From Lysobacterales bacterium (GTDB lineage Bacteria; Pseudomonadota; Gammaproteobacteria; Xanthomonadales; Rhodanobacteraceae): DNA of 45,369 nucleotides. Position numbers and translations under genes: made by a program. The stretch lies in the NCBI GenBank assembly GCA_017302215.1, contig JAFLDX010000005.1, forward strand, positions 1-45,369. The letters run 5' to 3'. Of this stretch, positions 1 through 9,415 are shown in pieces (position 1 is the stretch's first letter; each line of letters begins with the position of its first letter). Below the pieces are notes generated by a model, which made no database searches, was not told the DNA's origin, and was given only the letters and a program-made list of their open reading frames with translations.

Positions 1-339
1 GCCGCCACGCGGCTGCGCGACCGCATTGGTGAACAACGCGATGCGGTACGTGCCGGCCTGGGTCAGGTGCACGTCGAAGGTGCTGCGGTACTTGCCGGTC
101 GCCGCATTCTCGGCCTGCACGGTGCTGCCGTCCGGCGCGGTGATTACGAGCGCATCGAGCTTGAGCGGCACGTGGTTGAAGTAGAACAGGTCGTTCGAAA
201 CCGCCGCATCGACCGTGATCCACGGATCCTTGGCCGACAGCACGGTCTCCGAAGGCAGCAGCCAGGCCTTGTGCGCCTGCGCGGACAACGGCAGGGCGAG
301 CGCCGCGGCGGCGAAAACGAGCGTCTTGGAATTCTTCAT
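1..339 (-). CDS. DUF4198 family periplasmic protein (C-terminus off the left edge)
   Basis: The first 113 codons of a gene running off the left edge. An N-terminal signal peptide (MKNSKTLVF, then an Ala/Leu-rich core ending in SAQA) precedes HKAWLLPSE, the opening of the DUF4198 beta-sandwich. The family is related to the periplasmic NikM/CbiK-like components of metal uptake and often sits beside TonB-dependent receptor loci; its biochemical role is not settled. It lies 15 bp after the DUF2271 gene on the same strand, so it is probably the third gene of an operon with the PepSY protein. The ATG at 339 is chosen because the signal peptide starts there. Metal-related envelope function is inferred from family and context. 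Confidence 0.75.
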   Translation of the reverse strand, partial: MKNSKTLVFAAAALALPLSAQAHKAWLLPSETVLSAKDPWITVDAAVSNDLFYFNHVPLKLDALVITAPDGSTVQAENAATGKYRSTFDVHLTQAGTYRIALFTNAVAQPRGG

Positions 340-354
340 CGCTTCACTCCGGGA

Positions 355-870
355 TCAGGGATTGAGGTCGAGCTGGATCGTGCCGAGTTCGTGTTCGCCC
401 TTCGCCTCGAGGTGGGCGGCTGCGGACACCGGCCATTCGAACGGGATGCGCACGAGTTCGCGACCACCGACTTCGCGCGCCGCTTCGACGACGAGGCCGT
501 ACTTGCCCGGCGCGAGCGTGGCGAACGGCGGCTTGGCGGCATCGAACTTGAGCTGGTGCTGGCCGACCGGGCGTGTCGCGCCGCTGACGCCGTCGATCGG
601 CATGGACTGCTCGCGACCGCTGCGCCGCCACCATTGGCGCAGGTCGGCCAGCCATTTGGTGCCGGCGCCCTCGTTGGTGTCCTTCTGCATGTACCAGACG
701 GCGAGGTTGGCGGCGACGCCCTGGTCGGGCTTCTCGACCCAGACGGCCACATACGGACGGTGGTACTCGGAGGCGTCGATACGCGGGATCTCGACGGTGA
801 CGTCGACGGAGGCCGCGCCGGCGACGCCGGCGGACAGCAGCAGGGGCAGGGACAGCAAGCGCAGGCGCAT
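355..870 (-). CDS. DUF2271 domain-containing periplasmic protein
   Basis: A 171-residue protein with a signal peptide (MRLRLLSLPLLLSAG, cleavage near AGA-A around residue 20) followed by one DUF2271 domain. Typical marks are the VAVWVEKPD strand near residue 42, the KWLADLRQWW segment near 72, GVSGATRPVG near 94 and the closing FEWPV and ELGTI strands. Function is unknown; the family is repeatedly found with PepSY and DUF4198 genes in iron-regulated clusters of xanthomonads. The ATG at 870 is 11 bp after the PepSY gene stop, so the two are probably co-transcribed. The frame stays open far upstream of 870, but that extension is a shadow of the PepSY gene. Confidence 0.8.
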   Translation of the reverse strand: MRLRLLSLPLLLSAGVAGAASVDVTVEIPRIDASEYHRPYVAVWVEKPDQGVAANLAVWYMQKDTNEGAGTKWLADLRQWWRRSGREQSMPIDGVSGATRPVGQHQLKFDAAKPPFATLAPGKYGLVVEAAREVGGRELVRIPFEWPVSAAAHLEAKGEHELGTIQLDLNP

Positions 871-881
871 CGGCAACCTCG

Positions 882-1508
882 TCAATGGATGAACAGGATG
901 GCCACGAGCAGCATGACCACGAAACCGAGGCCGACCAGCGGCCAGGTCATCGGCCGCTGCCGCGCATGCATCTGCAGCAGGAAGAAGCCGGTGACCGAGA
1001 ACACGACGCAGGCGACCGCGAACAGGTCGATGAACCAGCTCCATGCCGTGCCTGTGTTGCGTCCCTTGTGCAGATCGTTGAGGTAGGAAACCCAGCCGCG
1101 ATCGGTGCGCTCGTACTCGAGCTCGCCGCTCGCGCGATCGATGCTGAGCCAGGCGTCGCCACCGGCGCGCGGCATCGACACGTAGACCTCGGCATCGCTC
1201 CATTCGCCGATGCGCGCGCCGACGCGCACGTCGATCTGCGCGGCGATCCACTCGCGCAGCGCAGGCGGCAACGGTGCCTTCGCTTCGCCGGCCGGTTCGG
1301 CGAGCAGGCTCCGCAACGCTTGCGGAACCTGCGCGGTACGCGTGGTGACCTCGGGTTTCGCCTCGATCTGCGACGAATGGTTGAGCGTGATGCCGGTGAC
1401 ACTGAACAGCAGGATGCCGATCAGGCAGATCGCCGAACTGATCCAGTGCCACTGATGCAGCGTCTTGAGCCAGTACGACCGGCGCTTCGCATCCACTGGC
1501 TTGCCCAC
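882..1508 (-). CDS. PepSY-associated transmembrane protein
   Basis: A 208-residue inner-membrane protein. An N-terminal LHQWHW motif leads into a first membrane helix (ISSAICLIGILLFSVTG), followed by a periplasmic PepSY-like domain of about 100 residues and two C-terminal helices (WFIDLFAVACVVFSVTGFF and LVGLGFVVMLLVAILFI). PepSY-TM proteins are associated with siderophore or ferric reduction functions at the inner membrane. The GTG at 1508 is preferred over the upstream ATG at 1607: it has an AGGAAAGG ribosome binding site 5 bases upstream and lies just after a plausible promoter, and the longer start would read through the Fur-like site. First gene of the PepSY-DUF2271-DUF4198 operon. Confidence 0.8.
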   Translation of the reverse strand: MGKPVDAKRRSYWLKTLHQWHWISSAICLIGILLFSVTGITLNHSSQIEAKPEVTTRTAQVPQALRSLLAEPAGEAKAPLPPALREWIAAQIDVRVGARIGEWSDAEVYVSMPRAGGDAWLSIDRASGELEYERTDRGWVSYLNDLHKGRNTGTAWSWFIDLFAVACVVFSVTGFFLLQMHARQRPMTWPLVGLGFVVMLLVAILFIH

Positions 1509-1536
1509 GCGCACCTTTCCTGCCCGCAACGCGGCG

Positions 1537-1570
1537 ATTACATCACAAGATGAGAATGACTCGCAATTGC
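1537..1570 (-). promoter_or_regulatory. Promoter with overlapping Fur-box-like operator
   Basis: Read on the minus strand there is a -35 TTGCGA (1566-1561), an 18-bp spacer and a -10 TGTAAT (1542-1537). The 20 bases at 1551-1570, including GAGTCATTCTCA, match the 19-bp Fur consensus at about 12 positions and overlap the -35 and spacer. Repression by iron-loaded Fur would explain the iron-type gene content downstream. Identified by eye only. Confidence 0.5.
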
Positions 1571-1649
1571 AGGCGGTGCCTGCCGACGTCGCCACCGTGC
1601 CGCGCAAACCGCCAGCGAGCGGATTCTGCGCCGACGCCGAGCGTGTGCG

Positions 1650-2180
1650 TCAGCGCAAAGCTTTGTAAAGCACCTCGAAGCGCAGGTCGTCGCGGCGCGG
1701 AATGCCGAAGCGCTCGTCGCCGTACGGGAACGGCTGGTACTCGCCGGTACGCACGTAGCCGCGGCGTTCGTACCAGGCGATCAGCTCAGCGCGGATGTCG
1801 ATCACGGTCATGCGCATGCCACGGCAGTTCCAGTGCAAGCGCGCGATGCGCTCGGCCTCGCCGAGCAACCGGCCGCCGACACCGCGGCCCTGCCCGTCGG
1901 GCCGCACCGAGAACATGCCGAAGTAGGCGTCGTTGCCGGCGCGGCGCAGCTCGCAGCAGGCGACGAGTCGATCGCTGTCGAAGGCGAGTAGAACGCGCGC
2001 GAGCGGGTCGTCGATGATCGCCCGCACTCCCGCGACATCGATGCGCTGTCCGTCGAGCAGGTCGGCCTCGGTGGTCCATCCCTCGCGACTGGCGTCGCCG
2101 CGGTAGGCCGACTCGACCAGCGCGACGACGGCAGCGACGTCGCCGAGGCCCGCTTCGCGATAGGCGAGTGCCGCGACCAT
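1650..2180 (-). CDS. GNAT family N-acetyltransferase
   Basis: A 176-residue single-domain GNAT protein. The acetyl-CoA binding motif A is clear as SVRPDGQGRGVGGRLL (residues 91-106), followed by the motif B region LIAWYERRGYVRTGEY near 133. The substrate cannot be read from sequence. The ATG at 2180 lies 5 bp after the sufS stop, so the gene looks like the last member of the suf operon. Whether it has anything to do with Fe-S assembly is unknown; it may simply be co-transcribed. The frame remains open upstream only as a shadow of sufS. Confidence 0.85.
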   Translation of the reverse strand: MVAALAYREAGLGDVAAVVALVESAYRGDASREGWTTEADLLDGQRIDVAGVRAIIDDPLARVLLAFDSDRLVACCELRRAGNDAYFGMFSVRPDGQGRGVGGRLLGEAERIARLHWNCRGMRMTVIDIRAELIAWYERRGYVRTGEYQPFPYGDERFGIPRRDDLRFEVLYKALR

Positions 2181-2185
2181 CGCGG

Positions 2186-3415
2186 TCAACCGAGCAGCTT
2201 GCGCACGCGAACGAGCGCCGCGACGAAGCGGTCGATCTCCTCGTGCGTGTTGTAGAACGCGAGCGAAGCACGCAAGGTCGCCGGCACGCCGTAGAACTGC
2301 ATGAGCGGATGCGCGCAGTGGTGGCCCGAGCGCACCGCAATGCCCTCGTGGTCGAGCAGGGTCGCGAGATCGTGCGCGTGCGCGCCGTCGACGAGGAACG
2401 AGATCACCGGCGCCTTGCCGGGCACCTCGCCGAAGAAGCGCAGGCCCGGGATCCCCTCGAGCGCAGCCTGTGCATGCGCGAGCAGGGCGCGCTCGCGCGC
2501 GGCGATGCGCTCGATGCCGATCGACCCGACGTAGTCGATCGCGGCGCCGAGTCCGACGAACCCGGCGATGTTCGGCGTGCCGGCCTCGAACCGATGCGGC
2601 GGCTCGGCGAACGTGGTGCCCTCGAAGCGCACGTCGCGGATCATCTCGCCGCCACCGAAGAACGGCGGCATCGCCTCGAGGTGCGCGCGCTTCGCCCAAA
2701 GCAGCCCGGTGCCGGTCGGGCCGAACAGCTTGTGCCCGGTCAGTGCATAGAAGTCGCAGCCGAGCGCACGCACGTCGATGCCGAGATGTGGCGCCGCCTG
2801 CGAACCGTCGATCAGCAGTGGAACGCCGTGGCGACGGCATTCGCGCGCGAGCTGCGCGACCGGATTGACCGTGCCGAGCACGTTCGAGACGTGCGTGACC
2901 GCGGCCAGTTTCACGCGCGGGGAAAGGCGCGCCACGAACTCGTCGATGAGCAGCTCACCGGCCTCGCTGATCGGCGCCGGAACGACCTTCGCGCCACTCC
3001 GCCCGGCGACGAGCTGCCACGGCACGATGTTGGCGTGGTGCTCCATCCGGGTGACGAGGATTTCGTCGCCGGGAGCCAGCCGCGGCAAGGCGAAGCTGTA
3101 GGCGACCAGGTTGATCGCCTGCGTGGTGCCCGAGGTCAGGATCACCTCGTCGCGTGAGGGTGCATTGATGAAGCGCGCGAGCCTGTCGCGCGCACCTTCG
3201 TAGGCTGCGGTCGCCTCGGCGCCTAGCGTGTGCACTGCGCGCGCGACGTTGGCGTTCGTCGAGCGGTAGAAGTGCTCGACCGCATCGATCACGACGGCCG
3301 GCTTCTGCGAAGTGTTGGCGTTGTCGAGATAGACCAGCGGCTTGCCGTTGACATCGCGCGCGAGCAACGGGAAGTCGGCGCGGATGCGCGCGATGTCGAG
3401 TCCGGCATCGTTCAT
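2186..3415 (-). CDS. sufS: Cysteine desulfurase SufS
   Basis: A 409-residue PLP-dependent class V aminotransferase-fold enzyme that takes sulfur from cysteine, giving alanine and an enzyme persulfide for Fe-S cluster assembly. The PLP lysine is K229 in ALTGHKLFGPTG, the cofactor histidine is in TRMEHHANIVPW (about 122-133), and the persulfide cysteine is C367 in RSGHHCAHP, the short group II loop expected for SufS. Length fits the family. The start overlaps the sufD stop by 4 nt (ATGA), implying translational coupling. No sufE or sufU partner is seen in this window. Confidence 0.95.
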   Translation of the reverse strand: MNDAGLDIARIRADFPLLARDVNGKPLVYLDNANTSQKPAVVIDAVEHFYRSTNANVARAVHTLGAEATAAYEGARDRLARFINAPSRDEVILTSGTTQAINLVAYSFALPRLAPGDEILVTRMEHHANIVPWQLVAGRSGAKVVPAPISEAGELLIDEFVARLSPRVKLAAVTHVSNVLGTVNPVAQLARECRRHGVPLLIDGSQAAPHLGIDVRALGCDFYALTGHKLFGPTGTGLLWAKRAHLEAMPPFFGGGEMIRDVRFEGTTFAEPPHRFEAGTPNIAGFVGLGAAIDYVGSIGIERIAARERALLAHAQAALEGIPGLRFFGEVPGKAPVISFLVDGAHAHDLATLLDHEGIAVRSGHHCAHPLMQFYGVPATLRASLAFYNTHEEIDRFVAALVRVRKLLG

Positions 3416-4718
3416 GCCGGCTCCCCGTGCACGGGCAGGCGCTCGAGCAGCAGCGCGTCGACGTGCTCGCGCAATGCGACGTTCTCGAGCGTGTCGACGG
3501 CGACGCGGCAGAACGCGAGCGTCAGCAATGCGCGTGCCTCGGCTTCGGGCAATCCTCGCGTGCGCAGGTAGAACAGCGCGCGTTCGTCGAGCTGGCCAAC
3601 CGTGGCGCCGTGCGCGGCCTTGACCTCGTCGGCATGGATTTCGAGCACGGGCTGGACGTCGATCTCGGCCTGCGCGCTGAGCAGCAGGTTCTTCGTGTCG
3701 AGGCTTGCATCGGTGCCGTCGGCACCCGGGTCGACGGTGATCGCGCCGTGCAGGACGCCGCGCGCACGACCGCTGGCGACGCCGCGCCAGACAAGGTCGC
3801 AGGCCGTGTCGCGGGCACGATGGCGGACGTCGAGGCGTGTATCCGAATGCTGGCGCGCGCGCACCACGAACACGCCTCGCGACGTCAGGCGTGCGCGGTC
3901 GCCGTCGAGGCCGACGACGAGGTCATGGCGAGCCAGCGCACCGCCGAGTTCGAGCGTGCGCAGGTTCAGCACCGCATCGGCCGCGAGCGTGAACGCACTG
4001 CGCCGGATGCGCGTGGCCGACTCCGCGGCAACCTGCAACTGCAACAGGTCGAGGCGTGCGCCGGCACCGAGGGCGAATTCGGCGACGACATTGCCGAGCT
4101 GCGCGTCGTCCGCTTCCCCGGCGTGGTGCTCGACCAGGGTCAACGCACTGCCAGCGCCGAGCTCGACGACGAGCCGCAGGTTCCAGGCCAGCGCCTGCGC
4201 GCCGGCGCCGAGGACGACCACGTGAACAGGTTCGGCCACCCGCGCGCCCGGCGCCACGCGCAGGACGAAGCCGTCGTCGGCCAAGGCGGTGTTGAGGCGT
4301 GCGAAGACCTGCGCCGGATCGTCGAACCGCCGCTCGAACGAGGCGCGCGCGAGGCCGTCGGCATCGGCCAGCGCATCGGCCAACGGTTCGACCACGAGCC
4401 CGGCGGCCTCGGGCAGGCGCGACAGGTCGGCACGGAACACGCCATTGGCGAACACGAGCCGGGCGTCGCCGAGGCCGGGCAGATCGGCGAGCCCGCGCTC
4501 AAGATTGCGCGTGGCCGCCTGCGCGTCGCCCGGCATGTAGCGGCGCTGCGCAAGCGCACGCAGGCTCGTGTACTTCCACGCTTCGTTGCGCGCGCCGGGC
4601 AGGCCCTCTCGCACGAGCGCCTCGCGAGCTTGCCGGCGCGCTGCGTCGAGCCACGCCGGTGCGGCACGTGTCGGCGCCGGGCCCGGCGCGAGCAGCGAAT
4701 CGAGCAGCGGGTCGGCCA

Positions 4719-4719
<1 letters not shown>
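3412..4719 (-). CDS. sufD: Fe-S cluster assembly protein SufD
   Basis: A 435-residue SufB/SufD-family beta-helix protein, the non-catalytic partner of SufB in the SufBC2D scaffold. The N-terminal helical segment carries RNEAWKYTSLRAL, and the C-terminal core has the conserved KAAHGATVGQLDERALFYLRTRGL-type region, shown here in part (HGATVGQLDE), with the histidine used at the SufB-SufD interface. The ATG at 4719 overlaps the sufC stop by one base (TGATG). A GTG three bases upstream is possible and would add one residue. Sits between sufC and sufS with overlapping ends on both sides. Confidence 0.93.
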
Positions 4720-5466
<747 letters not shown>

Positions 5467-5480
<14 letters not shown>

Positions 5481-5943
5481 GGAAGTCCCGATTCGGTTCA
5501 GCGTCCAGGTTCTCGATATCCGCCAGATCCTGCAGGCGCCCGACCGCCCGCTTGTTCGTTCGCAGATCGTCGAGGGCGATCACGGAGGCGATGACGCCGC
5601 CGAGCGGAACATCGACACGACGGGGAAAACAGTCGTCGAAATCAACGCCATCGGCGAAATTGATCAGTTCGATCATGTTCGGTTCCGCCCCGATGATCAG
5701 CATGGCGCGCGGCCTGCAGAACTCGGATGGCGATGTCTCGACCTGCGCGAAGCCGAAATCGTGGAGGGCATCGATCAGGCGCCGCGCATTCTCCTGTGTC
5801 GCGCGAAACCACACGTCCATGTCCTTGGTGTAGCGAACGTGTCCATGGGCACCAACGGCAACCCCGCCCACGATCATGTACTCGACGCCACGCCCGGCGA
5901 GCGCGCGAATGAAGTCTTCCCAGTCATCGCGGAGGGTCGACAT
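5467..5943 (-). CDS. MNT/AbiEii-like minimal nucleotidyltransferase inside the suf operon
   Basis: A 158-residue protein of the minimal nucleotidyltransferase type. The catalytic signature is visible as VGGVAVGAHG (residues 25-34) and then TKDMDVWF, giving the GG...DxD pattern with D41 and D43. The C-terminal DLRTNKRAVGRLQDLADIE segment is common in this widespread uncharacterised NTase family. It overlaps the small upstream ORF by 20 nt and sufC by 14 nt, so the pair is built into the suf transcript. Related NTases act in toxin-antitoxin and abortive-infection systems, while others are uncharacterised; the target cannot be inferred here. The fold is well supported, the function is not. Confidence 0.8.
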
Positions 5944-6130
5944 CGCGCATCCTGATCACATGGACAAAAGGGGGATTGCCGCCGCGGAACAGTTCGTTCC
6001 CTTCACGATGCAGTTTCAGCGTCTCGGCGAGCCGCTCCTCGAAGCTGCGCGCGCGCCAGTACAGCGCCGGCTTCGGCGCCACCTCGCCCTCCTTGATGAC
6101 GCGCAGCGTGCGTTCGATGCGGGTGGTCAT
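5924..6130 (-). CDS. Small partner protein of the nucleotidyltransferase (68 aa)
   Basis: A 68-residue charged soluble protein starting [10 protein letters not shown], with [19 protein letters not shown] in the middle. Small proteins with a 'YW+sR..eERL' core are often encoded just ahead of stand-alone nucleotidyltransferases, so this is probably the paired subunit; that is recalled from family patterns, not tested. The ATG at 6130 overlaps the sufB stop by 4 nt (ATGA) and the end overlaps the nucleotidyltransferase start by 20 nt, so all three are coupled. There is no signal peptide or membrane segment. A longer reading of the same frame from 6274 lies inside sufB and is not preferred. Confidence 0.65.
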   Translation of the reverse strand: MTTRIERTLRVIKEGEVAPKPALYWRARSFEERLAETLKLHREGNELFRGGNPPFVHVIRMRDVDPPR

Positions 6131-7617
6131 CCCACCGCTCCTTCGAGCGAAACCTCGAGCAGCTTCTTCGCCTCGACCGCGAACTCCATCGGCAGTTCGC
6201 GGAACACTTCCTTGCAGAAGCCGTCGACGATCAGCGAGATCGCATCTTCCTCGGCGATGCCGCGCGAACGGCAATAGAACAGCTGGTCATCCGAGATCTT
6301 CGAGGTGGTGGCCTCGTGTTCGACGATCGCGCCGGGGTTCCTGACCTCGATGTACGGGAACGTGTGCGCGCCGCACTGCTTGCCGATCAGCAGGCTGTCG
6401 CACTGGGTATGGTTGCGCGCACCCGCCGCGCCCTTCTCGACCTTGACCAGGCCGCGGTAGGTGTTCTGGCCGCGCCCTGCGCTGATGCCCTTGGCGACGA
6501 TCTTCGACTTGGTGTTGCGACCGATGTGGATCATCTTGGTGCCGGTATCGGCCTGCTGGCGGTGGTGGCTCAGCGCGACCGAATGGAACTCGCCGACCGA
6601 ATCGTCGCCGCGCAACACGCAGCTCGGGTACTTCCAGGTGATCGCCGATCCGGTCTCGACCTGGGTCCAGCTGATGCGTGCGCGCGCGCCGCGGCAGTCG
6701 CCGCGCTTGGTGACGAAGTTGTAGATGCCGCCGACGCCGTTCTCGTCACCGGGATACCAGTTCTGCACGGTCGAGTACTTGATGCTCGCATCGTCGAGCG
6801 CGACGAGTTCGACGACCGCCGCATGCAGCTGGTTCTCGTCGCGCATCGGCGCCGTGCAGCCCTCGAGGTAGGACACGCTGGCGCCGGCCTCGCAGACGAT
6901 CAGCGTGCGCTCGAACTGGCCGGTATGGCCGGCGTTGATGCGGAAATACGTGCTGAGCTCCATCGGGCAACGCACGCCTTTCGGCACGAACACGAAGCTG
7001 CCGTCCGAGAACACCGCCGAGTTGAGCGCGGCGAAGTAGTTGTCGCCGACCGGGACGACGCTGCCGAGGTAGGCGCGCACGAGCTCCGGGTGCTCGCGGA
7101 CCGCCTCGGACATCGAGCAGAACACGACGCCGGCCGCGGCGAGTTCCTTGCGGAACGTCGTGCCGACCGAAACCGAATCGAACACCGCGTCGACCGCCAC
7201 GCCGGCGAGCTTGGCGCGCTCGTGCAACGGAACGCCGAGCTTGTCGTAAGCCTCGAGCAGCTTCGGGTCGACCTCGGCCAGCGACTTCGGCCGGTTCTTC
7301 GGCGCGGCGTAATAGCTGAGTGCCTGCAGGTCGATCGGCGCGATGTCGAGCTTCGCCCACTGCGGCTCGGTCATGGTCAGCCAGTGCCGGTACGCGGCGA
7401 GGCGCCAATCGGTCATCCACGCCGGTTCGTCCTTCTTCGCCGAGATGAAGCAGATGATCTCCTCGGACAACCCGGGCGGCGCGAACTCGGTCTCGATGTC
7501 GGTGACGAAGCCGGCCTCGTAGCGCCGGTTCATCGCCTCGACGATGCGCTCGTTGCCGGCCGCGGCCACTGGCGGCACGCGCAGGCGGTCTTCGATGTCG
7601 CTGCGTTCGGTGGCCAT
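6127..7617 (-). CDS. sufB: Fe-S cluster assembly scaffold SufB
   Basis: A 496-residue scaffold subunit on which the nascent Fe-S cluster is built in the SufBC2D complex. Diagnostic stretches include [29 protein letters not shown], the C-terminal [17 protein letters not shown] with its cysteines, and [16 protein letters not shown], whose Glu/His residues lie at the cluster-building interface. Length matches E. coli SufB (495). The ATG at 7617 is 15 bp after the regulator stop. It is the first structural gene of the operon and is followed, unusually, by a small ORF and a nucleotidyltransferase before sufC. Confidence 0.96.
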   Translation of the reverse strand: MATERSDIEDRLRVPPVAAAGNERIVEAMNRRYEAGFVTDIETEFAPPGLSEEIICFISAKKDEPAWMTDWRLAAYRHWLTMTEPQWAKLDIAPIDLQALSYYAAPKNRPKSLAEVDPKLLEAYDKLGVPLHERAKLAGVAVDAVFDSVSVGTTFRKELAAAGVVFCSMSEAVREHPELVRAYLGSVVPVGDNYFAALNSAVFSDGSFVFVPKGVRCPMELSTYFRINAGHTGQFERTLIVCEAGASVSYLEGCTAPMRDENQLHAAVVELVALDDASIKYSTVQNWYPGDENGVGGIYNFVTKRGDCRGARARISWTQVETGSAITWKYPSCVLRGDDSVGEFHSVALSHHRQQADTGTKMIHIGRNTKSKIVAKGISAGRGQNTYRGLVKVEKGAAGARNHTQCDSLLIGKQCGAHTFPYIEVRNPGAIVEHEATTSKISDDQLFYCRSRGIAEEDAISLIVDGFCKEVFRELPMEFAVEAKKLLEVSLEGAVG

Positions 7618-7632
7618 AGGCTGCCTCGGCGA

Positions 7633-8079
7633 TCAGGTGACGGCCACGCGCAGCGGGATCGCTGCGCCGGGTCGCGCGGGAGGACGGATCATGTCGGCCA
7701 GGGTCACGCTGTCGAGCGCCGTCTCGATCGCCTGGCTGATGCGCTGCCAGTTCACGCGCACGCCGCAATGCGCCTCGTGGCCGCATTGGCCGCGGTGCGC
7801 ACTGCATTCGGTCATGCCGATCGGGCCTTCCATCGCGATCACGATCTCGGCAACCGTGATCGCCCGCGGCGCGCGCGCGAGCCGATAGCCGCCGTTGACG
7901 CCGCGGAACGACGTGACGAGGCCGGCCTGGGCGAGCTGCTTGAGCAGCTTGCTGACGGTCGGCAACTCGAGGTGCGCACGCTCGGCGAGGATCTGCGCGC
8001 TCAGCACCTCGTCGCCGGCCGCGGCGAGGCAGGTCATGACGACGGTGGCGTAGTCGGTGAGCTTGCTGACGCGCAGCAC
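7633..8079 (-). CDS. SUF system Rrf2-family transcriptional regulator
   Basis: A 148-residue Rrf2/IscR-type regulator of the xanthomonad SUF regulator group. An N-terminal winged helix (RVSKLTDYATVVM, then LPTVSKLLKQL as recognition helix and RGVNGGYRLA as wing) is followed by three cysteines, C92, C99 and C105 in ECSAHRGQCGHEAHCG, the Fe-S ligand pattern of IscR. It probably senses Fe-S status and autoregulates the operon. The GTG at 8079 gives the standard family N-terminus (xLRVSKLTDY) and sits about 27 bases after the predicted transcription start; longer in-frame starts would read through the promoter. First gene of the suf operon. Confidence 0.9.
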   Translation of the reverse strand: MLRVSKLTDYATVVMTCLAAAGDEVLSAQILAERAHLELPTVSKLLKQLAQAGLVTSFRGVNGGYRLARAPRAITVAEIVIAMEGPIGMTECSAHRGQCGHEAHCGVRVNWQRISQAIETALDSVTLADMIRPPARPGAAIPLRVAVT

Positions 8080-8112
8080 GGGGGGCAGGTCCAGGGTCAA
8101 ATCGGTACCGAA

Positions 8113-8141
8113 ATAGTACTGATTGCCGCCGCGCGACGCAA
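8113..8141 (-). promoter_or_regulatory. Likely promoter of the suf operon
   Basis: On the minus strand TTGCGT (8141-8136) and TACTAT (8118-8113) are spaced by exactly 17 bp, placing a start site near 8106. The palindrome CGGTACCG (8103-8110) lies at the start site and could be an operator for the Rrf2 regulator, although no defined consensus was matched. Confidence 0.5.
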
Positions 8142-8229
8142 TGCGTGGACCCGTCATGGTTCCTGGGCGCAAATGCGTGAGGGCTGCATGCGCGAGCCGC
8201 AAACGCTCGAGGGCCGCGCCCGCATGCCG

Positions 8230-8258
8230 GCGAACGACGCCACGCGGGCGTCGTTCGC
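8230..8258. terminator. Perfect 12-bp hairpin between the beta-helix gene and the suf promoter
   Basis: GCGAACGACGCC (8230-8241) pairs perfectly with 8247-8258 across a 5-base loop. It begins 6 bases past the stop of the beta-helix gene ending at 8265. No T-run follows on either strand, so it may be a transcript-end stabilising hairpin rather than a classical intrinsic terminator. Confidence 0.5.
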
Positions 8259-8264
8259 GCCGCG

Positions 8265-9350
8265 TCAATCGACGAGGTGCGGGCCTGCGCCGAACGGTCC
8301 GGCGGTCTCGAAGCCGTTGGCGAAGATCCGGTCGTTCTCGAATGCGCCGATGTCGACGTGCACGCCGACCTTGCGCGGCGAACCGTTGAGGTCGAGATCG
8401 GTCAGGTACCACAGCGGCAGAAAGCCCTGCGGCTCGCGACCCGCATCGACCAGCGCCGACCCGCGCACCGGGGTGAAGTTGAGAAAGCCACTCTGATACG
8501 CTGGTTCGACGCTGATGTTGTCCTGCACGACCTCGCCGCCACGCGCGCGACGACTCTGGTAGTTGTTGTTGTAGATGAAGCGGTCGCCCGCGGTTCCGGG
8601 GTCGATGTCGAACCCGTCGTTGTCCCAGAAGTTGTTGTTGGCGATGAACACCCGTCCCGCGGCGACCTGGAGCGCCGGTTGCTGTGTGTTCGTGTGCGAG
8701 TTGGACAGAACCGTGTTGTTGGTGAAGTTGACACCGAGCGGAGCCGTGGTGGTCAGGTAAGCCACCGCTCGCGACCCGCCTTCGTTGAACAGGAACAGGT
8801 TGTTGGTCACGTGCTGCAGGCTCCCGCCCTGGATGCTGAGCGCCGAGGACTGGTCGGCCTGGTTGAGCATGAAGACGTTGCGTTCGACGGTGATGGTGCC
8901 GGCCGCGTCGCTCGTATAGTTGATCGCCAGTCCGGCACCGAGCCCTGGATCGACGTGGCCGTCGAGGAACGTCACGTAGCGGATGCTGACATCGCTCTCG
9001 TCGTCGAGTGTCAGGCGCAGGATGCGGCCATTGCCGCCGCCGTCGAGTGTCGTCTGCCACGGATCGTCGGTCAGGTGCTGGCCGCAGGGATTCTCGAAGA
9101 ACGGGGTCCAGCCGCCCGAGATGTCGAGATCGAAATCCTCCGGCGTCGACGGGTCGTACACGAGGTCGACGTTCGACAGGTCGTAGGTTCCAGCGCGGAT
9201 GCGCAGGTCGTCGTGCTGTCCGTTGCCGGCCGCGGTCATCAGGGCCGCCTGGAGCTGCGCCGGCGTGGTCGCGCAGAGGGTCGCTGCCGAAGCAGATGAC
9301 GCGGCGACGACGGCCACGGCGGCCGCGAGGACGTTTGACATGGTTCGCAT
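8265..9350 (-). CDS. Secreted parallel beta-helix protein, choice-of-anchor Q type, with IFANGFE tail
   Basis: A 361-residue secreted protein. A signal peptide (MRTMSNVLAAAVAVVAASSASA) leads into a Cys-containing start (LCATTPAQLQAAL), a WTPFFENPC segment, then repeated short strands with Asn ladders (NNLFLFN, TNNTVLSNSHTN, NNNFWDNDGFD) typical of right-handed beta helices. Near the C-terminus GSALVDAGREP and the DLNGSPRKVGVHVDIGAFE block resemble the choice-of-anchor Q domain, which normally precedes a surface-sorting signal. IFANGFE (8307-8327) follows directly, then 13 residues. AGGAG lies 8 bases before the ATG. Paralogue of the next gene. The binding or enzymatic role is unknown; no polysaccharide lyase catalytic motif was recognised. 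Confidence 0.78.
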   Translation of the reverse strand: MRTMSNVLAAAVAVVAASSASAATLCATTPAQLQAALMTAAGNGQHDDLRIRAGTYDLSNVDLVYDPSTPEDFDLDISGGWTPFFENPCGQHLTDDPWQTTLDGGGNGRILRLTLDDESDVSIRYVTFLDGHVDPGLGAGLAINYTSDAAGTITVERNVFMLNQADQSSALSIQGGSLQHVTNNLFLFNEGGSRAVAYLTTTAPLGVNFTNNTVLSNSHTNTQQPALQVAAGRVFIANNNFWDNDGFDIDPGTAGDRFIYNNNYQSRRARGGEVVQDNISVEPAYQSGFLNFTPVRGSALVDAGREPQGFLPLWYLTDLDLNGSPRKVGVHVDIGAFENDRIFANGFETAGPFGAGPHLVD

Positions 9351-9415
9351 CGGAAGTTCTCCTGTTCGCGCCGATCGCGCGCCGACAACGAACGCAATGA
9401 CGGGGTCGGAACAGG

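Noticed and set aside
6316..8496. A 726-codon open frame on the plus strand opposite sufB and the regulator
   Set aside because: High-GC antisense shadow: the minus strand encodes clear SufB and Rrf2 proteins here, and the plus-strand product is Arg/Asp/His-rich without recognisable domains.
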